DNA of 25,064 nucleotides from Angelobacter sp036502105 (GTDB lineage Bacteria; Acidobacteriota; Terriglobia; Terriglobales; Acidobacteriaceae), in assembly GCA_036502105.1 (NCBI GenBank), contig DASXZE010000321.1, positions 1 through 25,064 on the forward strand. The letters run 5' to 3'. How positions within the stretch are numbered: position 1 is the first letter of the stretch; every line of letters starts with the position of its first letter. Below, in pieces: positions 15,421 through 22,560 of the stretch. Made by a program: the position numbers and the translations under genes. The notes below the pieces were generated by a model. That model made no database searches and was not told where the DNA came from. It saw nothing but the letters and a program-made list of their open reading frames with translations.

Positions 15421-16800
15421 ATGAGGAAACTGAGTGTATTGACCCTAGCACTGGCCATGGCGACTCCGCTTGTCGCGCAGACCACCTATATCCTCACTGC
15501 CTCTCCCCAGAACATGCAGAGCGTAGTAACACGCCACGGATTAACCGTTGTAAAAGAACTTTTTGATGGCACCAGCAATTGCGTGATGCTGGTGACTTCA
15601 CCTTCAGCCAATGTTTCCGGCACTGAAACAGAAGTAGAGTCCGATCTTTCAGTTGTGAGCTTTGAGCCGGAACAGCGCGCCAAGCTGCCGGAGATGAGCA
15701 ATCTCACGCAGACTACGCTCACGCAGTCCAGCACCAGCATTCTTGATGGTCTGCCAGGACGCACGCTGGTCACATTCTTTGGCAGCACGGTTCCAAGCAA
15801 CTATATTTCCCAGACTGCCACCAGTATTATTCGCCTGGATGATGCGCGCAACGCGACGCATTTGACCGGCAATGCTGTGGTGGCGATTATCGATACGGGA
15901 GCCGATCCAAACCATCCGGCATTAGCCAATGCGCTGGTGGCTGGCTTCGATTTTACCCGTGGTATTCCTGGTTTTTCCGAACTCGCAGATCTTGATCCGG
16001 CAATGGCCGCGCAGCTGCAGCAGAGTTCTACCAGCATCCTGGATGCGCAGAATACACTGCTGTTGAACACATCAGCGCTTGCGATCCTGAATCAATCGAG
16101 CACCTCCATTCTGGACCAGTCCAGCACTTCGATTCTTGATAGCACACTGGCAGAATTTGGGCACGGCACCATGACGGCCGGCATCGTTCATCTGGTTGCT
16201 CCTACGGCCAGGATCATGCCGCTGAAAGCCTTCAGTGCAGACGGCTCGTCAAAGCTTTCAAACTTAATCAGTGCGATTTATTACGCTGCCAATAACGGCG
16301 CCAACATTGTGAGCATGAGTTTCAGTTTAAGCCAGCCCTCCCCAGGGTTACAGGCCGCTGTACTGTATGCTCAGAGCAAAAATGTGATCCTGGTTGCTTC
16401 ATCCGGCAATGATGGATTGAAGACCCTGGTTTATCCCGCCAGTTACGGTGGCGTGGAGGGCATTGGCTCAACGAGCAATACTGATGTAAGAAGCTCGTTC
16501 TCCAATTATGGGTCCGGCGTAGTCACCTTTGCTGCCCCGGGAGAAGGCGTGGTTACCACTTATCCGGGCAGCAGCTATGCCGCAGGCTGGGGGACTTCTT
16601 TCAGCACACCGATGGTGGCTGGCGCAGCGGCGCTGATTCTGCAAGCTAAGCCTGCCGCGAAGGTTGGCGACATCAACAACGTGCTTTCTAAAACCCAGCG
16701 CGTAAACGATATGGGCTATGGCCGCATTGATCTCTTCCAGGCGCTCACAACGCTGGTAAATAGCCTCCCAAGCAGCCCCAATAGTGGTGCAGCAAAGTAA
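15421..16800 (+). CDS. secreted subtilisin-like serine protease (S8) with four QSSTSILD octapeptides
   Basis: 459 residues. A signal peptide (1-20, ending PLVAQ) is followed by a prodomain of I9-like character (about 21-95, with SVVTRHGLTVVKEL and VVSFEPE). The S8 catalytic triad is intact: Asp158 in VAIIDTGADPNHP, His248 in FGHGTMTAGIVH, Ser393 in WGTSFSTPMVAGAA, with the oxyanion Asn in ASSGNDG. The octapeptide QSSTSILD occurs four times: residues 102-109 at the prodomain/catalytic boundary, and 201-208, 225-232 and 233-240 between Asp and His. The start is supported by GAGAG at 15409-15413. It is probably cotranscribed with the anti-sigma-like gene and followed by a strong terminator. Substrate and target of the motif are unknown. 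Confidence 0.93.
   Translation: MRKLSVLTLALAMATPLVAQTTYILTASPQNMQSVVTRHGLTVVKELFDGTSNCVMLVTSPSANVSGTETEVESDLSVVSFEPEQRAKLPEMSNLTQTTLTQSSTSILDGLPGRTLVTFFGSTVPSNYISQTATSIIRLDDARNATHLTGNAVVAIIDTGADPNHPALANALVAGFDFTRGIPGFSELADLDPAMAAQLQQSSTSILDAQNTLLLNTSALAILNQSSTSILDQSSTSILDSTLAEFGHGTMTAGIVHLVAPTARIMPLKAFSADGSSKLSNLISAIYYAANNGANIVSMSFSLSQPSPGLQAAVLYAQSKNVILVASSGNDGLKTLVYPASYGGVEGIGSTSNTDVRSSFSNYGSGVVTFAAPGEGVVTTYPGSSYAAGWGTSFSTPMVAGAAALILQAKPAAKVGDINNVLSKTQRVNDMGYGRIDLFQALTTLVNSLPSSPNSGAAK
15724..15747 (+). repeat. QSSTSILD coding copy at prodomain boundary, subtilase 1
   Basis: Encodes residues 102-109, immediately before GLPGRTLVTFFG. It corresponds in position to the copy at 17518-17541 in the second subtilase. 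Confidence 0.9.
16021..16140 (+). repeat. 8-residue-period array with three QSSTSILD copies, subtilase 1
   Basis: Five consecutive octads (residues 201-240): QSSTSILD, AQNTLLLN, TSALAILN, QSSTSILD, QSSTSILD. The three exact copies use different synonymous codons, so the identity is at protein level. The array ends seven residues before catalytic His248. Confidence 0.9.
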
Positions 16801-16843
16801 GCACTGCACTTCGGCTCTTAAGTCCTTAAAAATTACCCTCAGA

Positions 16844-16888
16844 AGCCCCTGAATTTATTAGCAAGTCTAATAGATTTGGGGGCTTTTT
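16844..16888 (+). terminator. Rho-independent terminator after subtilase 1
   Basis: An 18-base arm (16844-16861, starting AGCCCCTGAATT) pairs with 16867-16884 (ending GGGGGCT), allowing a few G-U or mismatched pairs. The loop is 5 bases and a T5 run follows at 16884-16888. It lies 44 bp after the stop and closes the sigma/CHAT/subtilase unit. Confidence 0.85.
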
Positions 16889-17223
16889 CAGTCTTAGTCG
16901 AGGTTTTTGATTTGTTTTGTATTCGCTCATGTAAATTTCCAGTTGTACTCAATAAAGCCTTTTGTTTGCTGATGCCTTATGCTCGATTTAGTCTGTTAAA
17001 TCAATAGCTTAGAGGAATTATTTGGGGTGCGCGACAGGCCCGGTTTTCAGGGATTTTGCGCGTAAAATTCGCTCACCAAAGCTTTGAGACTTGGACTAGG
17101 TGAAAATTCTTCATCAAATCTTCCGGATTGGTCTGGCATACTTTCTTCAGTTCGACGGATAACCCGAAGGGAGCCTCTCACGGGCCAGAAAACTGGGCCA
17201 AAGAGGGACTTAAAAAAGAAGAG
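16889..17223 (+). promoter_or_regulatory. upstream region of subtilase 2 with leader hairpin
   Basis: No gene was seen. TTGATT (16907-16912), 17 bp, TGTAAA (16930-16935) is a weak promoter candidate. Near the gene, CCTCT (17174-17178) pairs with AGAGG (17202-17206) outside a GGCCAG-AAAA-CTGG(G)CC stem. The hairpin holds the AGAGGG sequence that would be the best Shine-Dalgarno-like element, though it is about 16 bases from ATG 17224. Confidence 0.4.
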
Positions 17224-18570
17224 ATGCGTCAGTCCAAGTTGCTTGTAAGAATCTGCAGCGGTCTGTTATTTGTCATGAGTCTTCCGGCCATGGCGCAGGA
17301 CAACTACGTCCTGGTGACCAATGCTAGTAAAGTTCAGGATGTTTGTGGTCGACACGGATTAACCCAGGTCACCCAGCTTTCCAAACATGGTGTTTTCCTT
17401 GTTTCTGCGTTTTCGCAGGATCCCACCATCGCCACAGATACTGACGTGCTGAGTTTTGAGCCTGACCATGGGCTGGCCGTGCCTGAGCTTTCCGGCGCCA
17501 CCATGGCCAATCTGACCCAGTCTTCCACGTCAATCCTGGATGGCGTACAGGGCCGCACGGTGGTCACTTATTTCGGCTCGTCGGTTGCCAGCAACTATGT
17601 GAGCCAGCCGGCCACAACGCTCATTCACCAGAGTGAAGCCCAGACTGCAACGAACCTGATTGGCAAGGGCGTTACAGTGGCAATGATAGATACCGGTGTT
17701 GATTTGACGCACCCGGCGCTTCAATCCGTTCTGGTACCCGGATTTAATTTCATTACGCAGACGAGCGGGGCTTCTGAACTAGGCGACCTGCCGCCTGCCA
17801 TGGCCGCCGCTCTGACTCAATCTTCCACCAGCATTCTGGATGGCCAGAACCTGGTGATTCAGAACTCTTCCACGGTCGCGATCCTTAGCCAGTCGAGCAC
17901 CAGCATTCTCGATGGGCCTCCCAGCGCTTTTGGCCACGGCACCATGACGGCCGGCATCGTCCACCTGATTGCTCCGGGCGCAAGCATTATGCCGCTCAAG
18001 GCTTTTGCCGGCGACGGCAGCTCTGATCTATTTAATATCGTCAGCGCTATTTATTACGCGGTTGACCACGGCGCAAATGTTATCAGCATGAGTTTTGAAC
18101 TCGCGCAAACCTCGCCGGCACTGCAAAACGCTATTCAGTATGCGATCACCAAAAACGTAACGGTTGTCGCGGCTTCCGGCAATGACGGCAAGCAGATGCT
18201 GGTCTATCCGGCCGGTTACAACACGGTGATTGGCGTTGGCTCAACTGACAACCAGGACGCAAAGAGCACTTTCACCAATTTCGGCACCAACGGCGTTTTT
18301 GTTTCGGCTCCCGGGGAAGGCGTAATTACCACGTATCCGGGCGGAAACTATGCTGCGGCGTGGGGAACGTCCTTTAGCACTCCGCTGATTGCGGGAGAGG
18401 CGGCCCTGATTCTGCAGGCGAAGCCCGGCTTCAAGAGCAGCGATGTTGCGAATGCAGTTTCCCGTGCCATTTCTGTTCCGCAGATGGGTCACGGGCGCGC
18501 AGATCTGTGTCTTGCCCTGGACACGGTTGTGTCTGGCAAGCCTTGTGGTTCGGCTGTTCATGGAAACTGA
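17224..18570 (+). CDS. secreted subtilisin-like serine protease (S8), paralogue, three QSSTSILD octapeptides
   Basis: 448 residues from ATG 17224, chosen because it begins a clean signal peptide (MRQSKLLVRICSGLLFVMSL, ending PAMAQ). In-frame sequence back to TTG 17128 is not protein-like. The prodomain (about 26-93, DVCGRHGLTQVTQL, VLSFEPD) and catalytic domain are colinear with the subtilase just upstream. Triad: Asp156 in AMIDTGVDLTHP, His238 in FGHGTMTAGIVH, Ser383 in WGTSFSTPLIAGEA. QSSTSILD occurs at residues 99-106, 199-206 and 223-230, at positions equivalent to those in the paralogue. The two genes are evidently a tandem duplication, but this one sits behind a terminator and a 335-bp region, so it is probably expressed separately. 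AAGAAGAG directly before the ATG is a poor ribosome site. Confidence 0.92.
   Translation: MRQSKLLVRICSGLLFVMSLPAMAQDNYVLVTNASKVQDVCGRHGLTQVTQLSKHGVFLVSAFSQDPTIATDTDVLSFEPDHGLAVPELSGATMANLTQSSTSILDGVQGRTVVTYFGSSVASNYVSQPATTLIHQSEAQTATNLIGKGVTVAMIDTGVDLTHPALQSVLVPGFNFITQTSGASELGDLPPAMAAALTQSSTSILDGQNLVIQNSSTVAILSQSSTSILDGPPSAFGHGTMTAGIVHLIAPGASIMPLKAFAGDGSSDLFNIVSAIYYAVDHGANVISMSFELAQTSPALQNAIQYAITKNVTVVAASGNDGKQMLVYPAGYNTVIGVGSTDNQDAKSTFTNFGTNGVFVSAPGEGVITTYPGGNYAAAWGTSFSTPLIAGEAALILQAKPGFKSSDVANAVSRAISVPQMGHGRADLCLALDTVVSGKPCGSAVHGN
17518..17541 (+). repeat. QSSTSILD coding copy at prodomain boundary, subtilase 2
   Basis: Encodes residues 99-106, immediately before GVQGRTVVTYFG. The codons differ from those of the equivalent copy in subtilase 1 at several third positions and in the Ser codons. 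Confidence 0.9.
17818..17913 (+). repeat. 8-residue-period array with two QSSTSILD copies, subtilase 2
   Basis: Four octads (residues 199-230): QSSTSILD, GQNLVIQN, SSTVAILS, QSSTSILD. Spacing between the exact copies is 24 residues, as between copies 2 and 3 of subtilase 1. The array ends eight residues before catalytic His238. Confidence 0.9.
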
Positions 18571-18571
18571 A

Positions 18572-18597
18572 TCTGCGTTCTTTTCTAAAGACGCAGA
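18572..18597. terminator. hairpin between convergent subtilase and M28 genes
   Basis: TCTGCGT (18572-18578) and ACGCAGA (18591-18597) form a perfect 7-bp stem just after the subtilase stop. T-rich sequence follows only after about 10 bases on the plus strand, so it is a weak terminator candidate. Confidence 0.35.
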
Positions 18598-18639
18598 CGA
18601 GTCAGTTTTCCCTTTTTGGCGGGATTGTTTTTCAACTGC

Positions 18640-20325
18640 TCAATAGCTCCCTGAAGCCATGGGCGCATAGCGACGGAAGAAGCTGTTGGGCTTCCATTGC
18701 GGTCGGCGTGAATCGTCAGCCGCGCGCAGCATGAGTGCCTGGATAATGTCTTCATACTTGCCGGCTGCCGCCAGGTCCACAGGCTGGTCAAGATCGTCAG
18801 ACGGCGCATGGTAACGCTGCGTGAGCCAGCTTTTGAAGATTGCCTGTTCGGGCGATCCTTTTTCAAAGCCCACGCCCATGGCCAGGGCCGGAACACCATG
18901 GCGGATAAAGTTGTACTGGTCACTGCGGATAAAGCCGTTCCTCTGCGGCTCTGGATCGGGCTGCACCTGCACGCCCAGTGACTGCGCGACTGCCCGCGCC
19001 ATATCGCCCATGTCGGATTCAGCCAGCCCATACACGGTGAGAATTTTCAGCGGCACAATGGGCAGAAACATATCAATGTTGATATTGGCGATCATCGATC
19101 CTGGTTTCACCGTGGGATGCGAAGTGAAGTAGCGCGAGCCCAGCAGGCCTTTCTCCTCGCCGGTAACAAAAACAAAGAGCAGGGAACGCCGCGGCTTCTT
19201 GGCCGCTTTCTTCAATGCTCCAATCAGATCCAGCAGCACGGCGCTGCCAGCAGCGTTATCCATGGCGCCGTTATAAATGCGGTCGCCATTGATTGGCTCG
19301 CCAATGCCCAGATGGTCAAGATGCGCGGAGAGCACCACGTATTCGTTTTTTAATTTGGGATCGCTGCCGGGAAACTGCGCCACCAGATTGGCGGACTCAA
19401 TCATCTTTTTGTTGACTGACGCCCTGGCCCGTACAGACATAGTCAAAGGGAAACGCGGCAACGGCTTGCGACCTTTTACCAGGTCAACCAGTTCCTGCAG
19501 AGTGTGTCCTGAGCCTTCAAAGAGCGTGTCGGCTTTTTCCGGATTGAAGGCGACGGCCAGTTCCTCGCCCGCAGTCTCATCGAACTCGGCGTCTTTTATC
19601 GCCATGCTGGGATGCGCGCGGTTGGCCGAGATGCGCGACCATGGAATATCCATGGCTGCCGGGTTCAAGATGGTGATCACCCCAACTGCACCGGCTTTAC
19701 GCAGCGCCTTCCATCTTTCACCTGCCGATTGATAATGCGATGCCAGAGCGCCGGGAATCTCAGCCGGGGCTCCGGGGAAGATCACCACCACTTTGTCGCG
19801 CAGGTCCAGGCCCGCAAGATCGTTGTAATTCATCTCTGGTATGGTGAGCCCGTAGCCGGCAAAGACCAGAGGGGCATCTAGAGAAGGCGCAAGGTCCACG
19901 CGCGTACTGAAGATTGCGTCATCGCCCAGTATGAGCGGTTCTACCTGGCCGTTGTGCACCAGGTCCAGGCTGGAATCCTTCTCCACAATCTGCCGCGACA
20001 CAAGCTGCACGGGCTGGTAAAAAGATTTGGAACCAGCCGGCTCCAGTCCTGCATGCTTGAATTGTTCCACCACATATTCCTGCGCTTTGCGCAGACCAGG
20101 GCTGCCGGTTTCACGGCCTTCCATGTTGTCCGCAGCCAGAATCTTTACGTAATCCCACCAGACCTTGCCGTCAAAATGTGTTTCCTTCGTAGATGGGCCT
20201 GCGGCTCCATCGCTCGCTTTCGCGCTTTTGCCATCCATCAATGCTGGTTGAGATTGGGGTTGTGCCTGGGCGAGCGTGGCAAGAATTAGCGTGGGCAGAA
20301 GGACGAGCAACAATGGTCTGCGCAT
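18640..20325 (-). CDS. secreted M28 family zinc aminopeptidase with PA-like domain
   Basis: 561 residues from ATG 20325, chosen because it starts the signal peptide MRRPLLLVLLPTLILATLAQ (cleavage near AQAQ); the frame continues upstream but is not protein-like. A protease-associated-type insertion (about 150-260, GVITILNPAAMDIPWSR) precedes the catalytic core. The zinc ligands and catalytic residues are visible: His335 in SAHLDHLG, Asp356 in GAMDNAAGSA, Glu390/Glu391 in VTGEEKGLLGS, Asp418 in NINIDMF, His506 in RYHAPSDD. The family removes N-terminal residues from peptides outside the cytoplasm, which fits beside secreted endoproteases and a peptide importer. Convergent with subtilase 2. The Shine-Dalgarno is weak (a GGAGG about 13 bases upstream). 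Confidence 0.93.
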   Translation of the reverse strand: MRRPLLLVLLPTLILATLAQAQPQSQPALMDGKSAKASDGAAGPSTKETHFDGKVWWDYVKILAADNMEGRETGSPGLRKAQEYVVEQFKHAGLEPAGSKSFYQPVQLVSRQIVEKDSSLDLVHNGQVEPLILGDDAIFSTRVDLAPSLDAPLVFAGYGLTIPEMNYNDLAGLDLRDKVVVIFPGAPAEIPGALASHYQSAGERWKALRKAGAVGVITILNPAAMDIPWSRISANRAHPSMAIKDAEFDETAGEELAVAFNPEKADTLFEGSGHTLQELVDLVKGRKPLPRFPLTMSVRARASVNKKMIESANLVAQFPGSDPKLKNEYVVLSAHLDHLGIGEPINGDRIYNGAMDNAAGSAVLLDLIGALKKAAKKPRRSLLFVFVTGEEKGLLGSRYFTSHPTVKPGSMIANINIDMFLPIVPLKILTVYGLAESDMGDMARAVAQSLGVQVQPDPEPQRNGFIRSDQYNFIRHGVPALAMGVGFEKGSPEQAIFKSWLTQRYHAPSDDLDQPVDLAAAGKYEDIIQALMLRAADDSRRPQWKPNSFFRRYAPMASGSY

Positions 20326-20482
20326 GGGAGTGGCGGGGCCTCCAAGGGGGCTGACGAAGAACGTGCAAGGATACCATTGACGAGCATCTTGCGCTTGCTG
20401 AATCTGCGTGTTCCTGGGCCAGGAAAAAATCAGCGGTTCTGGTTGAAAAGACCGCGCCAAACAGGGATAATTGAGCAGAAAC

Positions 20483-20767
20483 ATGCCTAAGAAGCCGGAA
20501 AAACCGTCTGAGGTTTCCAAAGACAAAGACCTGTGGATTGCCCCGCGTTACAGCCTGAAAGGTCCGGCGGGTGAACGCGCATGGGAGAACCGTCCTGGTG
20601 GCGCGCCCAATAGCAGCCGCTTTCTGGAACTGGCGGATATTGCGCTTGGTGTGAAGAAATCAGTGCCTAAGAAAAAACGGCTGTCAGCGGCCAGCGCGCA
20701 CCAGACATCTAAAACCGAGCCCTACTCTGGGATGAATTACAACCCAGAAAAAGATTCCGCCAAGTAA
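20483..20767 (+). CDS. small basic hypothetical protein
   Basis: 94 residues from ATG 20483 (in-frame TTG 20471 lies just upstream). It is hydrophilic and rich in Lys and Pro, with MPKKPEKPSEVSKDKDLWIA, a central GERAWENRPGGAPNSSRFLE and a KKSVPKKKR stretch at about 66-74. No signal peptide, membrane helix or known motif was recognised; probably partly disordered and possibly nucleic-acid binding, by composition only. It is divergent from the M28 gene (157-bp gap) and convergent, 25 bp away, with the unknown helical gene. The coherent amino-acid composition argues for a real gene, but I know no family. Confidence 0.55.
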   Translation: MPKKPEKPSEVSKDKDLWIAPRYSLKGPAGERAWENRPGGAPNSSRFLELADIALGVKKSVPKKKRLSAASAHQTSKTEPYSGMNYNPEKDSAK

Positions 20768-20792
20768 CGCAGCTTCAGGCAGAAAAATAAAT

Positions 20793-22370
20793 TCAGGCTT
20801 TTGGATGGTTGGCTGACTGCAAGGTCAACGATACAGTCCTGGCGTATTCACGCAGCTTTTCCAGCGATACAGACAGCGCAGCAGCTTTCTCGGCCAGTCC
20901 ACGGGCGCGGGCCACGGCCATGACCTGGTCAGCTTCCATGCTGAGCCGTTCCAGCGTGCTCACCAGATAGCCCAGCGCGTCTGCATGCGGCTTCCATAGA
21001 TAGGCGGAGCTGGCCTTCTGGTTATATTCATCCACTTCAATCACCATGCGCGAAAGGTAAGCCACAATCGTCATCATGATGCTGGCATAATCCGCGCGGA
21101 AACTTTTCTCACTCGGATAATCCACCTTGAACGCTTCCACTTCGGCCGGCGAAAGGGCGATCTTGGAATTTTTGACCGGAAAAATATAAGCCAGCTTTGG
21201 ATCTGTAGTGCGAACGTGTTCTTTAATGGCCAGTCGAGCGCTGTGAATTTTTCCTTCCTGCACTGCATTTTGCACGGCCTGTGAAGGCGCTACGGCCAGC
21301 ACTTCAGCGTTCAGCGCCTGGGAAGAAATCCCCTGCTGCCTGGGCGCTCCTGGCGGGCGCGGCGGCGGAGGTACATTGGTTGTAGCTCCAGGCGCTGCGT
21401 TTTGCGCCGGAATACTGGGCCGTGGCGCCGGTGGCGCAACAGGCGGCGCTTGCTGCCTTTGCCCGCCCGGTGAAAGTCTCACAGGACGTTTACTGTCCAC
21501 GACTTTTTTATATTTGGATACCTTGCGGAATTCGTCCTGCGCGGACTGGTAATCCTCGGCCAGAATCTGCGTAGTCTCAACTTCGCTCAGGTTTTTGACT
21601 GTAATATCGCCTTCCACCCGTGACAGAATGCTTCCACCGTCTCGCTGCACGGTGTCGGCAAAGGCTTTGATCTGGACCGCGGCATCATGGAACAGCTCGT
21701 CAAATTTGCGGCCAAAAATATCGTTCCACACAGCCAGGTTGGCCAGCGAATCCGGGTGATAGAAAGATTTGCCCAGAGACTGCTTTAGTTCGCGCACGCG
21801 CTGCACAATTCCGGCATCAATGATCTGGTCAAAGTGCCTGAACTCATCCAGCTCCTGGTAAAGGTATTCAAACTCCTGCAGCAGCGTTACATGTTCCGGA
21901 GGCATGGTGCCCGTGGGTACATCGTCCAGCGCGCGATAGAGCTCAGCTTCAAAGGCCAACGCGGATTGTGAGATCAATGCGTAGGAGCTATCCACCTCAG
22001 GGCGCTGCCAGCCCACCTTCTGCTCATTTTGCGAAGGCGTGCGGAAAAGATAAGTGATGATGCAGTCCGTTTTGTCGCGATCACCGGCGCGTTGCGATGA
22101 CTTGCTGGTGAAGTAGCGCAGCAGGGCATGCGCGGTTTCAAAGCCGGGAATTGTTTTTAGTGCATCGCGGACGAGTGGCGGCGTGAGCGCAAGATCCAGG
22201 AGGTCCAGCCACATCTTAAAGTTGTGGTTGAGTTCGGCGTTCTCAGGTGAGTCAGATGTGATTTCAGCAGGAACAGGCACACCATGACCAAGGTTCTTTT
22301 CAAGAAGCCCAAGGTAAAAAGTGTGAACGGTCTTTAGGTCTAGCAGTTCCTTCTGGGGATCCTGGCCCAA
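20793..22370 (-). CDS. unrecognised helical protein with central Pro-rich linker
   Basis: 525 residues from TTG 22370. The start is supported by AGGAG (22381-22377) six bases upstream. Residues 1-290 look alpha-helical, with motifs such as LLQEFEYLYQELDEFRHFDQ and LANLAVWNDIFGRKFDELFH. About 295-345 is a Pro/Ala/Gln-rich linker (QAPPVAPPAPRPSIP, VPPPPRPPGAP). The C-terminal 180 residues are again helical, ending in a likely coiled segment (ERLSMEADQVMAVARARGLA). No signal peptide, membrane segment or catalytic motif was recognised. The gene stands alone between convergent and tandem neighbours with about 190 bp upstream. A cytoplasmic scaffold or adaptor would fit the layout, but no function is claimed. 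Confidence 0.8.
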   Translation of the reverse strand: MGQDPQKELLDLKTVHTFYLGLLEKNLGHGVPVPAEITSDSPENAELNHNFKMWLDLLDLALTPPLVRDALKTIPGFETAHALLRYFTSKSSQRAGDRDKTDCIITYLFRTPSQNEQKVGWQRPEVDSSYALISQSALAFEAELYRALDDVPTGTMPPEHVTLLQEFEYLYQELDEFRHFDQIIDAGIVQRVRELKQSLGKSFYHPDSLANLAVWNDIFGRKFDELFHDAAVQIKAFADTVQRDGGSILSRVEGDITVKNLSEVETTQILAEDYQSAQDEFRKVSKYKKVVDSKRPVRLSPGGQRQQAPPVAPPAPRPSIPAQNAAPGATTNVPPPPRPPGAPRQQGISSQALNAEVLAVAPSQAVQNAVQEGKIHSARLAIKEHVRTTDPKLAYIFPVKNSKIALSPAEVEAFKVDYPSEKSFRADYASIMMTIVAYLSRMVIEVDEYNQKASSAYLWKPHADALGYLVSTLERLSMEADQVMAVARARGLAEKAAALSVSLEKLREYARTVSLTLQSANHPKA

Positions 22371-22560
22371 CTTTTACTCCTGCCCTTAACGAGTTTCAAG
22401 TTCTAAAAATGTGGGGTGAGCAGCCCGGAAATTCACAGTAGTTTAAACCACCTTAATCTTCAGAAACAATCGGGAACTCCCTTATAGAAAAGGTAACCCC
22501 ACTACAAAACACTGATTCTATGCGACTTACTTTAACACAGTTCGCTTGTTTCCAGCTCCC

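Noticed and set aside
17128..17223. N-terminal extension of subtilase 2 from TTG 17128
   Set aside because: The signal peptide begins at ATG 17224 and the extension crosses the leader hairpin.
15724..17913. QSSTSILD-coding copies as a CRISPR or mobile repeat
   Set aside because: The copies are in frame inside protease genes and differ at synonymous positions, so selection is on the peptide, not on the DNA.
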